From Pseudomonas lini (GTDB taxonomy: Bacteria > Pseudomonadota > Gammaproteobacteria > Pseudomonadales > Pseudomonadaceae): DNA of 64,000 bases. The notes under the pieces were generated by a model. The model was not told where the DNA came from, did no database searches, and saw nothing but the letters and a program-made list of their open reading frames with translations. Every line of letters begins with the position of its first letter. Within the stretch, counting starts at the first letter, position 1. This document shows, piece by piece, positions 53,022 to 61,475 of this stretch. The position numbers were made by a program, and so were the translations under genes. The stretch lies in the NCBI RefSeq assembly GCF_964063345.1, contig NZ_OZ061318.1:5456001-5520000 (forward strand), written 5' to 3'.

Positions 53022-54335
53022 CTACGGATTGGACCCGAGGTTGAGAGTGACGCACAGACCCCCGCCTTCGCGGTTGCGCAGGCTCAGCGATCCGCCGATG
53101 GCCACGGCCAGTTGCAGAGCGATGGCCAAGCCTAGGCCGGTGCCCCCGGTGTTGCGGTTACGTGAGCTTTCCACGCGATAGAACGGCTTCGTCACTTCAG
53201 CCAAAACGTCCTCTGAGATGCCCGGGCCGCGGTCGAGCACGCTGATCGAAACGCCCGCGCTGGCATTGCCGGCGATTTCCACTTCAGCGTTGCCAGCGTA
53301 TTTGAGTGCGTTATCAACCAGATTCACCATGATGCGCCGCAGGGCATGAGGGCGTGTCTCGATGACCGCGCCGTTCTTGCCGCGCAGGCTGACTTCATGG
53401 CCGGTGTCCTGATAGTCGAACACCAGGCTATCGAGAAAGGAGTCCAGGTTGATGCGGCAACTGGCTTCAGCTGCGCCATGAACGCTGCGGGCATAGGCGA
53501 CGCCTTCGCGGACCAGGTGCTCGATTTCGTAGAGGTCGCTGCCCAGCTTGTCTTTCTCCACGGAGTCGACCATGAACTCAGCACGCAGCTTCATGCGGGT
53601 GATGGGCGTCTGCAAGTCATGGGAAATCGCCGCCAGCAGTTGCATGCGCTCCTTCAAGTATCCGGCGATCCGTGCTTGCATGGTATTGAAGGCCCGGGCC
53701 GCATAGGCCACTTCACGGGGGCCGTTTTCATCCAGATGCACGGGGTGTGCATTGGGGTCGAGATTCTCGACCGCTTCGGCCAGGCGGCTGAGCGGGCGGG
53801 TCGCAATCCGAACGGCGAGCCAGGTGCAGGCGATCATCAGCATGAGCTGACCGAACAGCACAAAGGGAAGCCAGGGCGACAGCGGCCTGACCGAGGGGCG
53901 TACATCGATGGTGACCGGGCTGCCATCGGCCAGGTGCAGCTGGGCCTGGAAATGTTCGCGTGGGCCAGGGATCTGGACGAAGGTCAGATCGTAGTCGCGA
54001 CCCAGATTGGCTTCGAGCGATTGCGCGGCTATCGCGGCGAGATCGTTGGAGGCGAGCGGAATGCCGGAGTCATGTTCGCGCAGCAGATAATCGTAGTTGC
54101 GACGCTGCAGGCGTTTGGTCCACTCCAGGCGCTCAGGGGCGGGCAAGCGGTCGAGGATGGCGATGGAGGTCGCCGTGTCATGCTCGAAATTACCCAGCAT
54201 GGCCGTCTTCGTACTCTGGTAACGCTCGTAATACTGCGCTCCGAACGTCAGTGCCTGAGCGAGTAGCAGACCGGCCAGAAAAATCAGCCACAACCGCGAT
54301 GCCAGCGTATGCGGCCAATGCAACGCGAACTTCAT
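53022..54335 (-). CDS. OmpR-type sensor histidine kinase
   Basis: 437 residues. Two membrane helices (about 14-32 and 155-175) flank a periplasmic domain with a PhoQ/EnvZ-like length. HAMP region (RIATRPLSRLAEAVENLDP...) then H-box AAISHDLQTPITRMKLRAEF, N box VNLVDNALKYAG, G1 LDRGPGIS and G2 NTGGTGLGLAIAL. It is transcribed after the response regulator, with the kinase ATG overlapping the regulator stop (ATGA). The organisation is EnvZ/OmpR or RstB/RstA-like; the signal is unknown. Confidence 0.93.
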   Translation of the reverse strand: MKFALHWPHTLASRLWLIFLAGLLLAQALTFGAQYYERYQSTKTAMLGNFEHDTATSIAILDRLPAPERLEWTKRLQRRNYDYLLREHDSGIPLASNDLAAIAAQSLEANLGRDYDLTFVQIPGPREHFQAQLHLADGSPVTIDVRPSVRPLSPWLPFVLFGQLMLMIACTWLAVRIATRPLSRLAEAVENLDPNAHPVHLDENGPREVAYAARAFNTMQARIAGYLKERMQLLAAISHDLQTPITRMKLRAEFMVDSVEKDKLGSDLYEIEHLVREGVAYARSVHGAAEASCRINLDSFLDSLVFDYQDTGHEVSLRGKNGAVIETRPHALRRIMVNLVDNALKYAGNAEVEIAGNASAGVSISVLDRGPGISEDVLAEVTKPFYRVESSRNRNTGGTGLGLAIALQLAVAIGGSLSLRNREGGGLCVTLNLGSNP

Positions 54336-55072
54336 ACCTGCTCCTCAAGCATTTCTACCGCGAAGGTGAAGACATAACCTTCACTGCGCACCGTTTTTAT
54401 ATAGGCTTGCTCACGGGCATCATCCAGCAAGCGCTGGCGAAGGCGGCTGACCAGCAGGTCGATGGAGCGATCGAACAAATCCGCTTCTCGGCCCTGGGTC
54501 AGATTGAGCAAATGGTCGCGGCTGAGCACACGCTGCGGGTGATCGAGGAACACGCGAAGCAGCCGGTATTCCGCGCCACTCAGGGCGACCAGGGTGTCGT
54601 CGTCATCGAGCAGATGACGAGCCGTGGTATCCAGACGCCAACGGCCGAACCTGAGCAGGCGACCGCTCTCGGTGACGAGCAGATTGGGCGGCAGCATGCG
54701 GGTGCGCCGAAGCACTGCGTTGATGCGCGCGAGCAGTTCGCGGGCGGCGAATGGTTTAGTCAGGTAGTCGTCGGCCCCCATTTCCAGACCAATGATGCGG
54801 TCGGTCTCATCGGTGCGTGCAGTGAGCATCAGCACGGGCGTGGCCTTGTGTTTGCCGACCCGGAGTTCCCGGCACAGCTGCAGGCCATCGTCGCCCGGCA
54901 TCATGATGTCGAGCACGATCAAGTCGACTTGATTGGTTTCGAGAAAGGCCCGCATCTGGCGCCCGTCCGCGGCGACTGTGGTGCGCAGGCCGTTCTTCTG
55001 CAGGTAGTTGCCGACCAGCTCCCTGATCTCGCGATCGTCATCCACGATCAATACGTGATCGATGTGTCCCAT
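54332..55072 (-). CDS. OmpR-family response regulator
   Basis: 246 residues. Receiver domain with acidic pocket VDDDREIRELV, phospho-acceptor LIVLDIMMPGDDGL (Asp near residue 55), T in MLTARTDETD and K in DDYLTKPFAARELL. The C-terminal winged helix has LSGAEYRLLRVFLDHPQRVL and RSIDLLVSRLRQRL...IKTVRSEGYVF. It leads a two-gene operon with its kinase. No target gene is evident nearby. Confidence 0.93.
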   Translation of the reverse strand: MGHIDHVLIVDDDREIRELVGNYLQKNGLRTTVAADGRQMRAFLETNQVDLIVLDIMMPGDDGLQLCRELRVGKHKATPVLMLTARTDETDRIIGLEMGADDYLTKPFAARELLARINAVLRRTRMLPPNLLVTESGRLLRFGRWRLDTTARHLLDDDDTLVALSGAEYRLLRVFLDHPQRVLSRDHLLNLTQGREADLFDRSIDLLVSRLRQRLLDDAREQAYIKTVRSEGYVFTFAVEMLEEQV

Positions 55073-55416
55073 TCCTTTTGCTCCGAAGTGTGCGCGTCGA
55101 TTGCGCAGAGTGGCGATGCCCCGGCGCCTGTCCGTAGGGCTTCGTAAGTCTGTCCGGGCGTAAGGCAGTAGCCAGACGCACGCAATAACGGCGGCGATTG
55201 TATCGCTCTGTATCTCAACCCGTCTCAGATACTAGCGAAGCCAACTGGAGGCTTCTCGACCATCAGACAACACGACTCGCCTTGATAACCACGACAAACT
55301 TCTCATCGCTTTTTTAGGCGGGATCTCGATCGATTCCAATGACCAACATGAGTGCTCCTTGAAAGCGTTGTGCGGTTACTGGATTGACCAGCGTTTGGAT
55401 AGATGCGGCTATCTGT
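55073..55416. other. Intergenic region upstream of the two-component operon
   Basis: 344 bases without a full gene. On the minus strand an ATG at 55349, preceded by AAGGAG at ideal spacing, opens an 11-codon frame MLVIGIDRDPA that stops at 55314; the same frame continues after the stop as KSDEKFVVVIKASRVV. This is either a leader mini-ORF for the regulator, 240 bases downstream, or the start of a decayed gene. Confidence 0.45.
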
Positions 55417-56463
55417 CTACAGTCCGCTTCTGGACTGAAGAAACTCCGCTATCAGCGATGCAATCTGCTGTTGAATCACCCCACGCAGGCGAGCGCTGTC
55501 GCCATCCCGGCAAATGATGCCATCGCCTGGTACGTCTTCTTCAAGCATTAGCTCCGCGCCAGGTTTGCACACCGACAAGAAGCTGAAATGGCTGGCGTCG
55601 CTGATTTCGACGTAACGGCTTGACGCCGCAGGCAGGCGTTTGGCCAGGTTGGCAGACTCCAACTCAGCGGGAAGCTCGCGCGACGGTACGCCGGCAGCGA
55701 TCACCAGCGCGGGTACCGGCAGCGCTGCCAGGCTTTCATCGGTCAGGCCTCGTGAAAGGCCCAAGTCCAATGTAACCACTGCAGTGACGCGTTTATCGCG
55801 CAAATCGGCGGCCAATGCGGCCTTTGATTCTGAGGTGCTTGCGGGGTTTATCTTTCCATAGACAGTGCAACTTGCTAACTGCGGGTGGGCTTTGCAGTCT
55901 CGGGCGAAGCGGTCTGGATCGAAACGAGCACCGGCGATCTCCAGGGCGGTCCAGCCGCCGAGTGAATGGCCCACTACTGCAATTCGGTCATTGGCGACCA
56001 AGCCGAATTTTTCAGGTTGAGTCGTGACCGTATCAATGGCTCGGCGCAGATCAACGGGCCGCTGCCACAACTGCGCCGCTGCTTGAGGGCTACGGTCGTG
56101 GGTCGTGGTGCCAGGGTGATTGATTGCGGCGACGATGTAACCCCGATGGGCCAGAGCACTGGCAAGCCAGATCTGGTTGCTCCAGTTGCCTCTGTACCCG
56201 TGGGAGAGCACCAACAATGGGTGCTTGCCAGCAGCGGGCGGCGCGTCACGAACGGCAGAAGCACCGACAAACACCGCATCATCGCCGATCAATTGCGTGG
56301 CTGCGGTCGTTGCACTGGGGTACCAAACGACCAACTCCAGTGAGCGGTCATTCTGCGAGTCCGCCAGTGTGGAAGATTGGAAGCCGACAGGGTTCTCGTC
56401 AGCGAGTGCGAGAGTCGTCAGCCAGGTCAACAATAAGGCGCCGAAAGCTATTTTCAATGTCAT
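55417..56463 (-). CDS. Exported alpha/beta hydrolase, PAF-acetylhydrolase-like
   Basis: 348 residues from the ATG at 56463 (AAGGAAG upstream). Signal peptide MTLKIAFGALLLTWLTTLALA|DE. The domain shows SLELVVWYPS, KHPLLVLSHGYRGNWSNQ, INHPGTTTHDRS, nucleophile VVGHSLGGWTALEIAG, and SDASHFSFL with the catalytic His. The pattern fits the exported dienelactone-hydrolase/PAF-acetylhydrolase-like group of unknown substrate; cysteines in the lid (CKAHPQLASC) could pair. Stands alone. Confidence 0.85.
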   Translation of the reverse strand: MTLKIAFGALLLTWLTTLALADENPVGFQSSTLADSQNDRSLELVVWYPSATTAATQLIGDDAVFVGASAVRDAPPAAGKHPLLVLSHGYRGNWSNQIWLASALAHRGYIVAAINHPGTTTHDRSPQAAAQLWQRPVDLRRAIDTVTTQPEKFGLVANDRIAVVGHSLGGWTALEIAGARFDPDRFARDCKAHPQLASCTVYGKINPASTSESKAALAADLRDKRVTAVVTLDLGLSRGLTDESLAALPVPALVIAAGVPSRELPAELESANLAKRLPAASSRYVEISDASHFSFLSVCKPGAELMLEEDVPGDGIICRDGDSARLRGVIQQQIASLIAEFLQSRSGL

Positions 56464-56608
56464 TTCTTCCTTGATTGGATAAGTGCATAGCAACCTGGAC
56501 CCGCCGTTAGGCGCATCCACCTTCGTACGGAATCGAAGCTAATGTGGCTGCCTATAAGCACGGACATTAAAGCCCACATTCGAATCGCGGTCTTTAGTGA
56601 GAGGGCCG

Positions 56609-56624
56609 AATGTCTGCTTTTTGG
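56609..56624. repeat. Short remnant of intergenic repeat
   Basis: AATGTCTGCTTTTTGG matches the left edge of the repeat at 4370, 49795 and 62381. It lies in the 309-base gap between the hydrolase and the small secreted protein; nothing else is recognisable in this gap. Confidence 0.35.
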
Positions 56625-56772
56625 TTGGCTATTTAAACAGCGGCTCCTTAGAACTTTTCCCTATTTATCTGTCTATGTGGATAGGCACATCCGCTCGGCA
56701 AGCGCCAACCCGCAGGCTTCCCGCAACCAGATGGCTACCCGTCCAATTGTCAATCAGAGGTTGTCTTCGCTC

Positions 56773-57171
56773 ATGAAATTTCATGACCCACGGATGGTGC
56801 TCTTCGGCCTGTTCGCGTTCGCGGCAATGGGCTCGGCATCAGCAACACAGATGAAGACCTCAACCCCTGTTTTCGCAACTGAAGTCACTGCCGTTCAGGC
56901 TCCTGTCGAGGCGGCTGGCAACCCTTGGCCGACCTTGGCCAGTATGGCCGGCAAGGAGTCAGGGACGTTGCTTGCCCATGACGACCGATACTGGCATGAC
57001 CACCGTCGGCACGATCGTAGAGATGATTGGCGCCGAGACGACTGGCGTAGAGATAACTGGGGTAGAGAGCAAGCCCGCCGAGAAGCGGAGCGCCATCGTG
57101 ACTGGGAGCGCCACCAGGATCGGGTCATGCGGCACCGCTACGAGGACAATCGCCGCTACTATCGTCGCTAG
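56773..57171 (+). CDS. Small secreted Arg/Asp/His-rich protein
   Basis: 132 residues from the ATG at 56773 (an upstream frame exists but looks non-coding; AGAGG is somewhat far). Signal peptide MKFHDPRMVLFGLFAFAAMGSASA|TQ. The mature N-terminus is ordinary; the C-terminal 60 residues are built of short repeats (HDRRDDWRRDDWRRDNWGRE, then HRDWERHQDRVMRHRYEDN) of alternating Arg, Asp, His and Trp. Such low-complexity charged tails suggest metal or polyanion binding; no family recognised beyond similar exported proteins in Pseudomonas. Confidence 0.65.
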   Translation: MKFHDPRMVLFGLFAFAAMGSASATQMKTSTPVFATEVTAVQAPVEAAGNPWPTLASMAGKESGTLLAHDDRYWHDHRRHDRRDDWRRDDWRRDNWGREQARREAERHRDWERHQDRVMRHRYEDNRRYYRR

Positions 57172-57211
57172 TGAGAAGCCAAGGAAATGTTCGGCTGGCC
57201 GGATTAGATTA

Positions 57212-57255
57212 GGTCGCGGCAGGGGTGGCAGGTAACTGCCATCCCTACCGCGACC
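57212..57255. repeat. Long stable hairpin
   Basis: GGTCGCGGCAGGGGTGGCAG (57212-57231) and CTGCCATCCCTACCGCGACC (57236-57255) pair over 20 bases with two G/T or A/C irregularities around a GTAA loop. It lies 40 bases after the small secreted protein, without a T run. It could be an mRNA-stabilising hairpin or an inverted-repeat remnant. Confidence 0.75.
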
Positions 57256-57399
57256 GCAGTAACTCTGTAATAGCTTAGCCAAGATGCCTTCGGCGGGCGC
57301 TTACGGCAAAACGGCCAATGCGTGCGTTTGGCTCCAACACGCAGGCACGCATGTCCTCATGTGGAGATGGAGTTGAATCTAGTCCTTGCAGAATTAATG

Positions 57400-58284
57400 C
57401 TAGGCCGCCAAGAGCGCTTGCCGGAGCGTCGCGACAAGCGGCTTGGGGTCGTCCTTGCGCCAGATGGCATAGACCCTGACCCGTGAAGGAAACCAGGGCA
57501 GCTCGCGAAATATGACGCTATCTGCAAGAAAATTCCGAAGACTCGCCTGGACAAAGGTAATGCCCAAACCTGAGGCCACCAGCCGCAAGGCTGCCAGCAG
57601 GTCATCCGCCTCTACCTTGATGTCAGGCAAGAAACCGCAAGCGGAGCATTTCTCAAGAAAACGCTGGCGGGCCGCAGGATTTTTTGACCGGGCCAAGGCA
57701 ACCCAACGCTCCCCGTTCAAGTCTTGAGGAGCAATGCTCGCTTGCGTGGCCATAACATGTCTTTTTCCCAGAACAAGCAGTAGCGCTTCGCTTGAAACCT
57801 CCATGGACTCTATGTCTGCGCTCTCAGGAACTGAATAAACCAGCCCGAAATCGAGCGCTCTACCGAGCAGGGCCTCGGATTGTTCTGAGGAGCCCATGGG
57901 ACGGAGTTCGAAGGTAGCAGCCTGATGGCCTGATTGCAGACCCGCAAGGGCACGCGGTAATACATTGGAGTGCATGGCCGCTTCGACATAACCCACGGCA
58001 ATATGGCCTGTCTCACCAAGAGCGATACTGCGCGCCGCTGCTTCGACTTCAGATGCATGGGCGACCAGGCTGCGCGCCTCCTGAAGGAAAAGACGTCCTT
58101 CGTCAGTCAGGCGCATGCGCTGACGTGCGCGTTCGAATAACCTCAGACCAAGCTGCGCTTCAAGCTGAATGATTTGCCGACTCAAAGGCGACTGCGAGAT
58201 ATGTAGACGGCTGGCGGCTTGACCGACATTTTCAGTTTCAGCGACAGCGATAAACGCAACAAGCAATCGAAGATCTAAGGTCAT
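57400..58284 (-). CDS. LysR-family regulator, CatR/BenM type
   Basis: 294 residues. N-terminal MTLDLRLLVAFIAVAETENVGQAASR...ISQSPLSRQIIQLEAQLGLRLFERARQRMRLT matches the LysR subgroup of CatM/BenM-like regulators. Effector domain from about residue 90 (GHIAVGYVEAAMHSNVLP). It is divergent from a small muconolactone-isomerase-like gene (58392) with a 107-base shared region. Control of that gene is likely. Confidence 0.92.
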   Translation of the reverse strand: MTLDLRLLVAFIAVAETENVGQAASRLHISQSPLSRQIIQLEAQLGLRLFERARQRMRLTDEGRLFLQEARSLVAHASEVEAAARSIALGETGHIAVGYVEAAMHSNVLPRALAGLQSGHQAATFELRPMGSSEQSEALLGRALDFGLVYSVPESADIESMEVSSEALLLVLGKRHVMATQASIAPQDLNGERWVALARSKNPAARQRFLEKCSACGFLPDIKVEADDLLAALRLVASGLGITFVQASLRNFLADSVIFRELPWFPSRVRVYAIWRKDDPKPLVATLRQALLAA

Positions 58285-58391
58285 GTGAATCGGGTCTCAA
58301 GTCATGTAGAACGCGTCTTGGACCAGAATAGTATTTTTTGCAATTATCCGTGAACTGTTTAAACGACGAACGCCTTGAAGGGGATATATAT

Positions 58392-58685
58392 ATGCAGTTC
58401 ATCACGCTTTCGCGTCGAGTCTCGGAGCGTTTTTCCGATGCGGATTTTGCGCCTCATCTCGAAGCCGAAACTCAGCGTGCCAGGGCTCTCTATCTGGAGG
58501 GATTTATCCGCAACATCTGGCACCGTGGTGACATGGGTGGCGCCTGCCTACTGGTTGAAGCCGAAAACGAGACTGCCGTTCGGGAAAAGCTGGCAACGCT
58601 TCCACTGGTAAATTCCGGGATGCTGGAAGTTACTTCTGTTGTACCGTTGAAACCTTATGGTGGATTTGGCCCAAGAATCCAGTAA
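58392..58685 (+). CDS. Muconolactone-isomerase-like protein
   Basis: 97 residues from the ATG at 58392 (AAGGGG eight bases upstream). The fold reads as a dimeric ferredoxin-like barrel: MQFITLSRRVSERFSDADFA, a long helix HLEAETQRARALYLEGFI, R-N-I-W-H-R-G, LVEAENETAVREKLATLPL and LEVTSVVPLKPY. This order and the helix-W-R pattern match muconolactone delta-isomerase (CatC) relatives, but catalytic equivalence is not established. No other catechol genes are nearby. Divergent LysR gene likely regulates it. Confidence 0.72.
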   Translation: MQFITLSRRVSERFSDADFAPHLEAETQRARALYLEGFIRNIWHRGDMGGACLLVEAENETAVREKLATLPLVNSGMLEVTSVVPLKPYGGFGPRIQ

Positions 58686-58783
58686 TCGCTCTTCGTCCGA
58701 TAATATTTAGTACAGAGCCCAAGGAGGCACTCGACGCAATTCGTCAAACTAGGGTATGCGTCCGGGCCTCCCGTCTTGCGTCA

Positions 58784-58921
58784 CTAAACCGGTTGCCACC
58801 TATGCGGCAGCAGCTGCGCAATATCACTTGCCCGTTGCGTCGGGAGGCGCCCGTTGAGCCGCGCCGACAGGATCAAACTCATGATCGCCGCCGCCCGTTT
58901 TCCGTTGAATGGACGCAGGCT
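58784..58921 (-). mobile_element. IS66-family transposase C-terminal relic
   Basis: Minus-strand frame from 58921 to TAG at 58784 reads SLRPFNGKRAAAIMSLILSA, then RLNGRLPTQRASDIAQLLPH and RWQPV-stop. This is the C-terminus of an IS66 transposase (canonical S-L-R-A-G-K-R-A-A-A-I-M-S-L-I ... L-P-H-x-W-x-P), with an internal deletion that removes the usual H-D-P-Y-A-Y-L stretch. No start, no other ORFs and no clear ends remain. The flanks 58686-58783 and 58922-58979 show nothing else. Confidence 0.75.
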
Positions 58922-58979
58922 TGGTCAAAGGTGAAGGCTTTGCCGTGGTTCGCCGCTGCCTGCTACCAAATCAGCACAT

Positions 58980-60170
58980 TCAAATTGCATCGGATTTCAG
59001 CCCCTGCACCACGGGAAACCCGCGCAGCTTGGCCGACCACGTCACCATCAGCGTGGCCACCAACAGCGCCAGTAGTGCAGGAGGGAATGCTTCTACGCCG
59101 AGTCGGTCGAGTAGCAGACCTCCCACAATGCCCCCGCCAGCAATTGCGGTGTTCCAAGCAGTCACGAGCATGGATTGTGCGACATCTGACGCATCGCCAG
59201 CAGTTTGGGCCAATGCCGTTTGAAACAACGTTGCGCCGCCGCCAAAGGCTAATCCCCACGCGCCAATCGCTACGAAAACTGCAACGGGTTCGGTGGCTGC
59301 TATACCCAGCACCATCGCTGAAATCCCAAACAATGCGGTACTCGCCAGGGTCAGCGCGCGCAGGTACTGGTCGATTAACACCCCAACAATCCAGATGCCC
59401 AGCAGCGATGTGATTCCGAAGACCAGCAGTACTACATCCGTCTGCGCCCCCAGGCCGGCCACTTGCAGAAACGGGGCGATGTAGGTGTAGAGAATGTTGT
59501 GCGCAAGGACGAACGCCAGTACCACGAAGAGCACGGGGCGAATGCCCGGCAGTGTGAATACATGGCGCAGCGACAGACGTTTTTCTTCAGCCTTTGCGGC
59601 GAAGTCTGGCACGTTGAAGCGCACCCATGCCATCAGCAGCACGGCCAGCAGGCTCATGATGCCGAAGCACATGCGCCATCCCAGGACGTTGCCCAGAAAG
59701 GTTCCGGCCGGGATGCCCAACGAGAGCGCCAGTGGTGTGCCCACCATCGCAATCGCGATGGCGCGGCCTTTGCGGTGTTCGGGCACCAGGCGCGCGGCAT
59801 AGCCGGCCAATAACGCCCACAACAGCCCCGCCGCAACGCCGGCCAGAAAGCGCGCCGCGATCGTCAACGTGAAGCTGGTCGAAAACGTCGTGACCGTGTT
59901 GGCAATGGCAAAGCCGGCGATGGCAGCGAGTAGCAAGGGACGGCGACGAAATCCTTGTGTGGCCGCCGTTAACGGCATGGCGGCCATTAGCGATCCTATG
60001 GCATAGGCGGTGACGGTTTGACCGACCCACGCCTCGGAGACGGCCAGCCCCTGTGCCATCTGCGCCAGCAGACCAGCCGGTAGTGCCTCGGTAAGGATGG
60101 TGATGAAGGCGGCCATTGCCAGCGCCAACAAGGGTGCATAAGGCATGTGATCCTGCACTTGCGAGTTCAT
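58980..60170 (-). CDS. DHA1-type MFS transporter
   Basis: 396 residues from the ATG at 60170, which overlaps the stop of the serine hydrolase (ATGA). Twelve membrane segments; motif A-like GSLMAAMPLTAATQGFRRRP between helices 2 and 3, GLLWALLAGYAARLVPEHRKG, and the second-half counterpart. The closest group is the AraJ/NepI-type drug or sugar exporters. It forms a two-gene unit with a beta-lactamase-family hydrolase and faces a divergent LysR gene. Confidence 0.9.
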   Translation of the reverse strand: MNSQVQDHMPYAPLLALAMAAFITILTEALPAGLLAQMAQGLAVSEAWVGQTVTAYAIGSLMAAMPLTAATQGFRRRPLLLAAIAGFAIANTVTTFSTSFTLTIAARFLAGVAAGLLWALLAGYAARLVPEHRKGRAIAIAMVGTPLALSLGIPAGTFLGNVLGWRMCFGIMSLLAVLLMAWVRFNVPDFAAKAEEKRLSLRHVFTLPGIRPVLFVVLAFVLAHNILYTYIAPFLQVAGLGAQTDVVLLVFGITSLLGIWIVGVLIDQYLRALTLASTALFGISAMVLGIAATEPVAVFVAIGAWGLAFGGGATLFQTALAQTAGDASDVAQSMLVTAWNTAIAGGGIVGGLLLDRLGVEAFPPALLALLVATLMVTWSAKLRGFPVVQGLKSDAI

Positions 60171-61360
60171 TGGCCTAGCTCCGCGATGCCGTATACCGCG
60201 TCCCGCAGGTCGGTTACGAACCGTCCCGACATGCCCTCGTACAACGTGTTGGTGAAGGCGACGACACTCAGCTTCTGCTGTCGATCCACACACCACGAAT
60301 GGCCATAGGCGCCACCCCAACGCCAGGTGCCTGGCGACTCGGGGGTGACCGCCAAGGCCGGATCGCGCAGTACCGAGAACCCCAGACCAAAGCCGAACCC
60401 CGGTGCAGCGGGCAGTTCCCGGCCGCCGGTTTGATCGCGTGCCATCTCCTCGACGAGTGCAGTGGACAGCAGCTCACCGCCGCCGCGACGCAATGTTTCA
60501 AGGAGGCGCAGGAAGTCCTCGGCTGTTCCGGCCATGCCGGCACCACCCGACGCAAACGCCTGCGGGTTGAAGATGCGGGCGGGGCTGAACGGGATGCCGA
60601 TCGCCCCCTCGAACGGCGAAACGATTTCGCCTTCGGCCAGCGCGTGGGGCTCGGGAGTCGCACTGACGTAGGCGATAGGCACGCGCGATGGGTCCAACGC
60701 GGCAAAGCCGGTATCGGTCATGCGCAGCGGATCAGTCACGAGCTGGCGCACCGCATCAGCCAGTTGCTCGCCCTGCACCCGCTGAATCACCGCCCCTAGT
60801 ACATCGGTTGCCACCGAATAGCCCCAGGCCGTGCCGGGCTCGTACAGCAGCGGCACGCTGGCGATGCGGCTCAGGTTCTCGGTGAGGCTGACGGTGGACG
60901 CATCCATACCGTCCGAGACATCGGCCTGTGCATAGGGGCCATGCGCATCGGTTTCGAAAAAGCGATAGCCAAGCCCCGCCGTGTGACTAAGCAAATGCCG
61001 CACCGTGATGCGGGCAGCACATCCATCAGCCAACCGTGGCCGAAACTCGGGCAACCACCGCTCAACGCTGTCATCCAGACCGAGACGGCCTTGCGCTACC
61101 AACACCAGGGCCGCCGTCGAGACAATAGGTTTGCTGACCGATGCCAAGCGAAACACCGCCTCTACGCTCATCGGCAACCGCTTCTCGCGGTCGGCCCAGC
61201 CGGCCGCCTGGCGATGGACCAACTCGCCATCGCGGGCCACCAATACTACCGCGCCAACCAGTCGCTGCTGCTCCAGCGCCTGCTGGACCGTTGCTTCAAT
61301 GCGCGCGGACAACTGACGTGTATGCGTGTCCGTGGATAAAGCGACTTGGGGGAGGGTCAT
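60167..61360 (-). CDS. Beta-lactamase-family serine hydrolase
   Basis: 397 residues, no signal peptide, so probably cytosolic. Class C beta-lactamase/esterase-type motifs: catalytic S74-V-S-K77 in FRLASVSKPIVS, Y-S-V in PGTAWGYSVATDVLG (replacing YxN), and WRWGGAYGHSW where the KTG-type H-x-G sits. The group includes esterases and peptidases more often than antibiotic-hydrolysing enzymes. First of an operon with an MFS transporter, divergent from the LysR at 61476. Confidence 0.88.
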   Translation of the reverse strand: MTLPQVALSTDTHTRQLSARIEATVQQALEQQRLVGAVVLVARDGELVHRQAAGWADREKRLPMSVEAVFRLASVSKPIVSTAALVLVAQGRLGLDDSVERWLPEFRPRLADGCAARITVRHLLSHTAGLGYRFFETDAHGPYAQADVSDGMDASTVSLTENLSRIASVPLLYEPGTAWGYSVATDVLGAVIQRVQGEQLADAVRQLVTDPLRMTDTGFAALDPSRVPIAYVSATPEPHALAEGEIVSPFEGAIGIPFSPARIFNPQAFASGGAGMAGTAEDFLRLLETLRRGGGELLSTALVEEMARDQTGGRELPAAPGFGFGLGFSVLRDPALAVTPESPGTWRWGGAYGHSWCVDRQQKLSVVAFTNTLYEGMSGRFVTDLRDAVYGIAELGQ

Positions 61361-61475
61361 GCGAGGTTCCTTCTGAGAGTGGAGAGCCCCGCCACGATAG
61401 AAAATCCAGGATTAAAGAAAAACTGGGGTAGAGTTCCATTTTATGCGGAGCGCAATGTCCGCAATGGAGGGCAGC

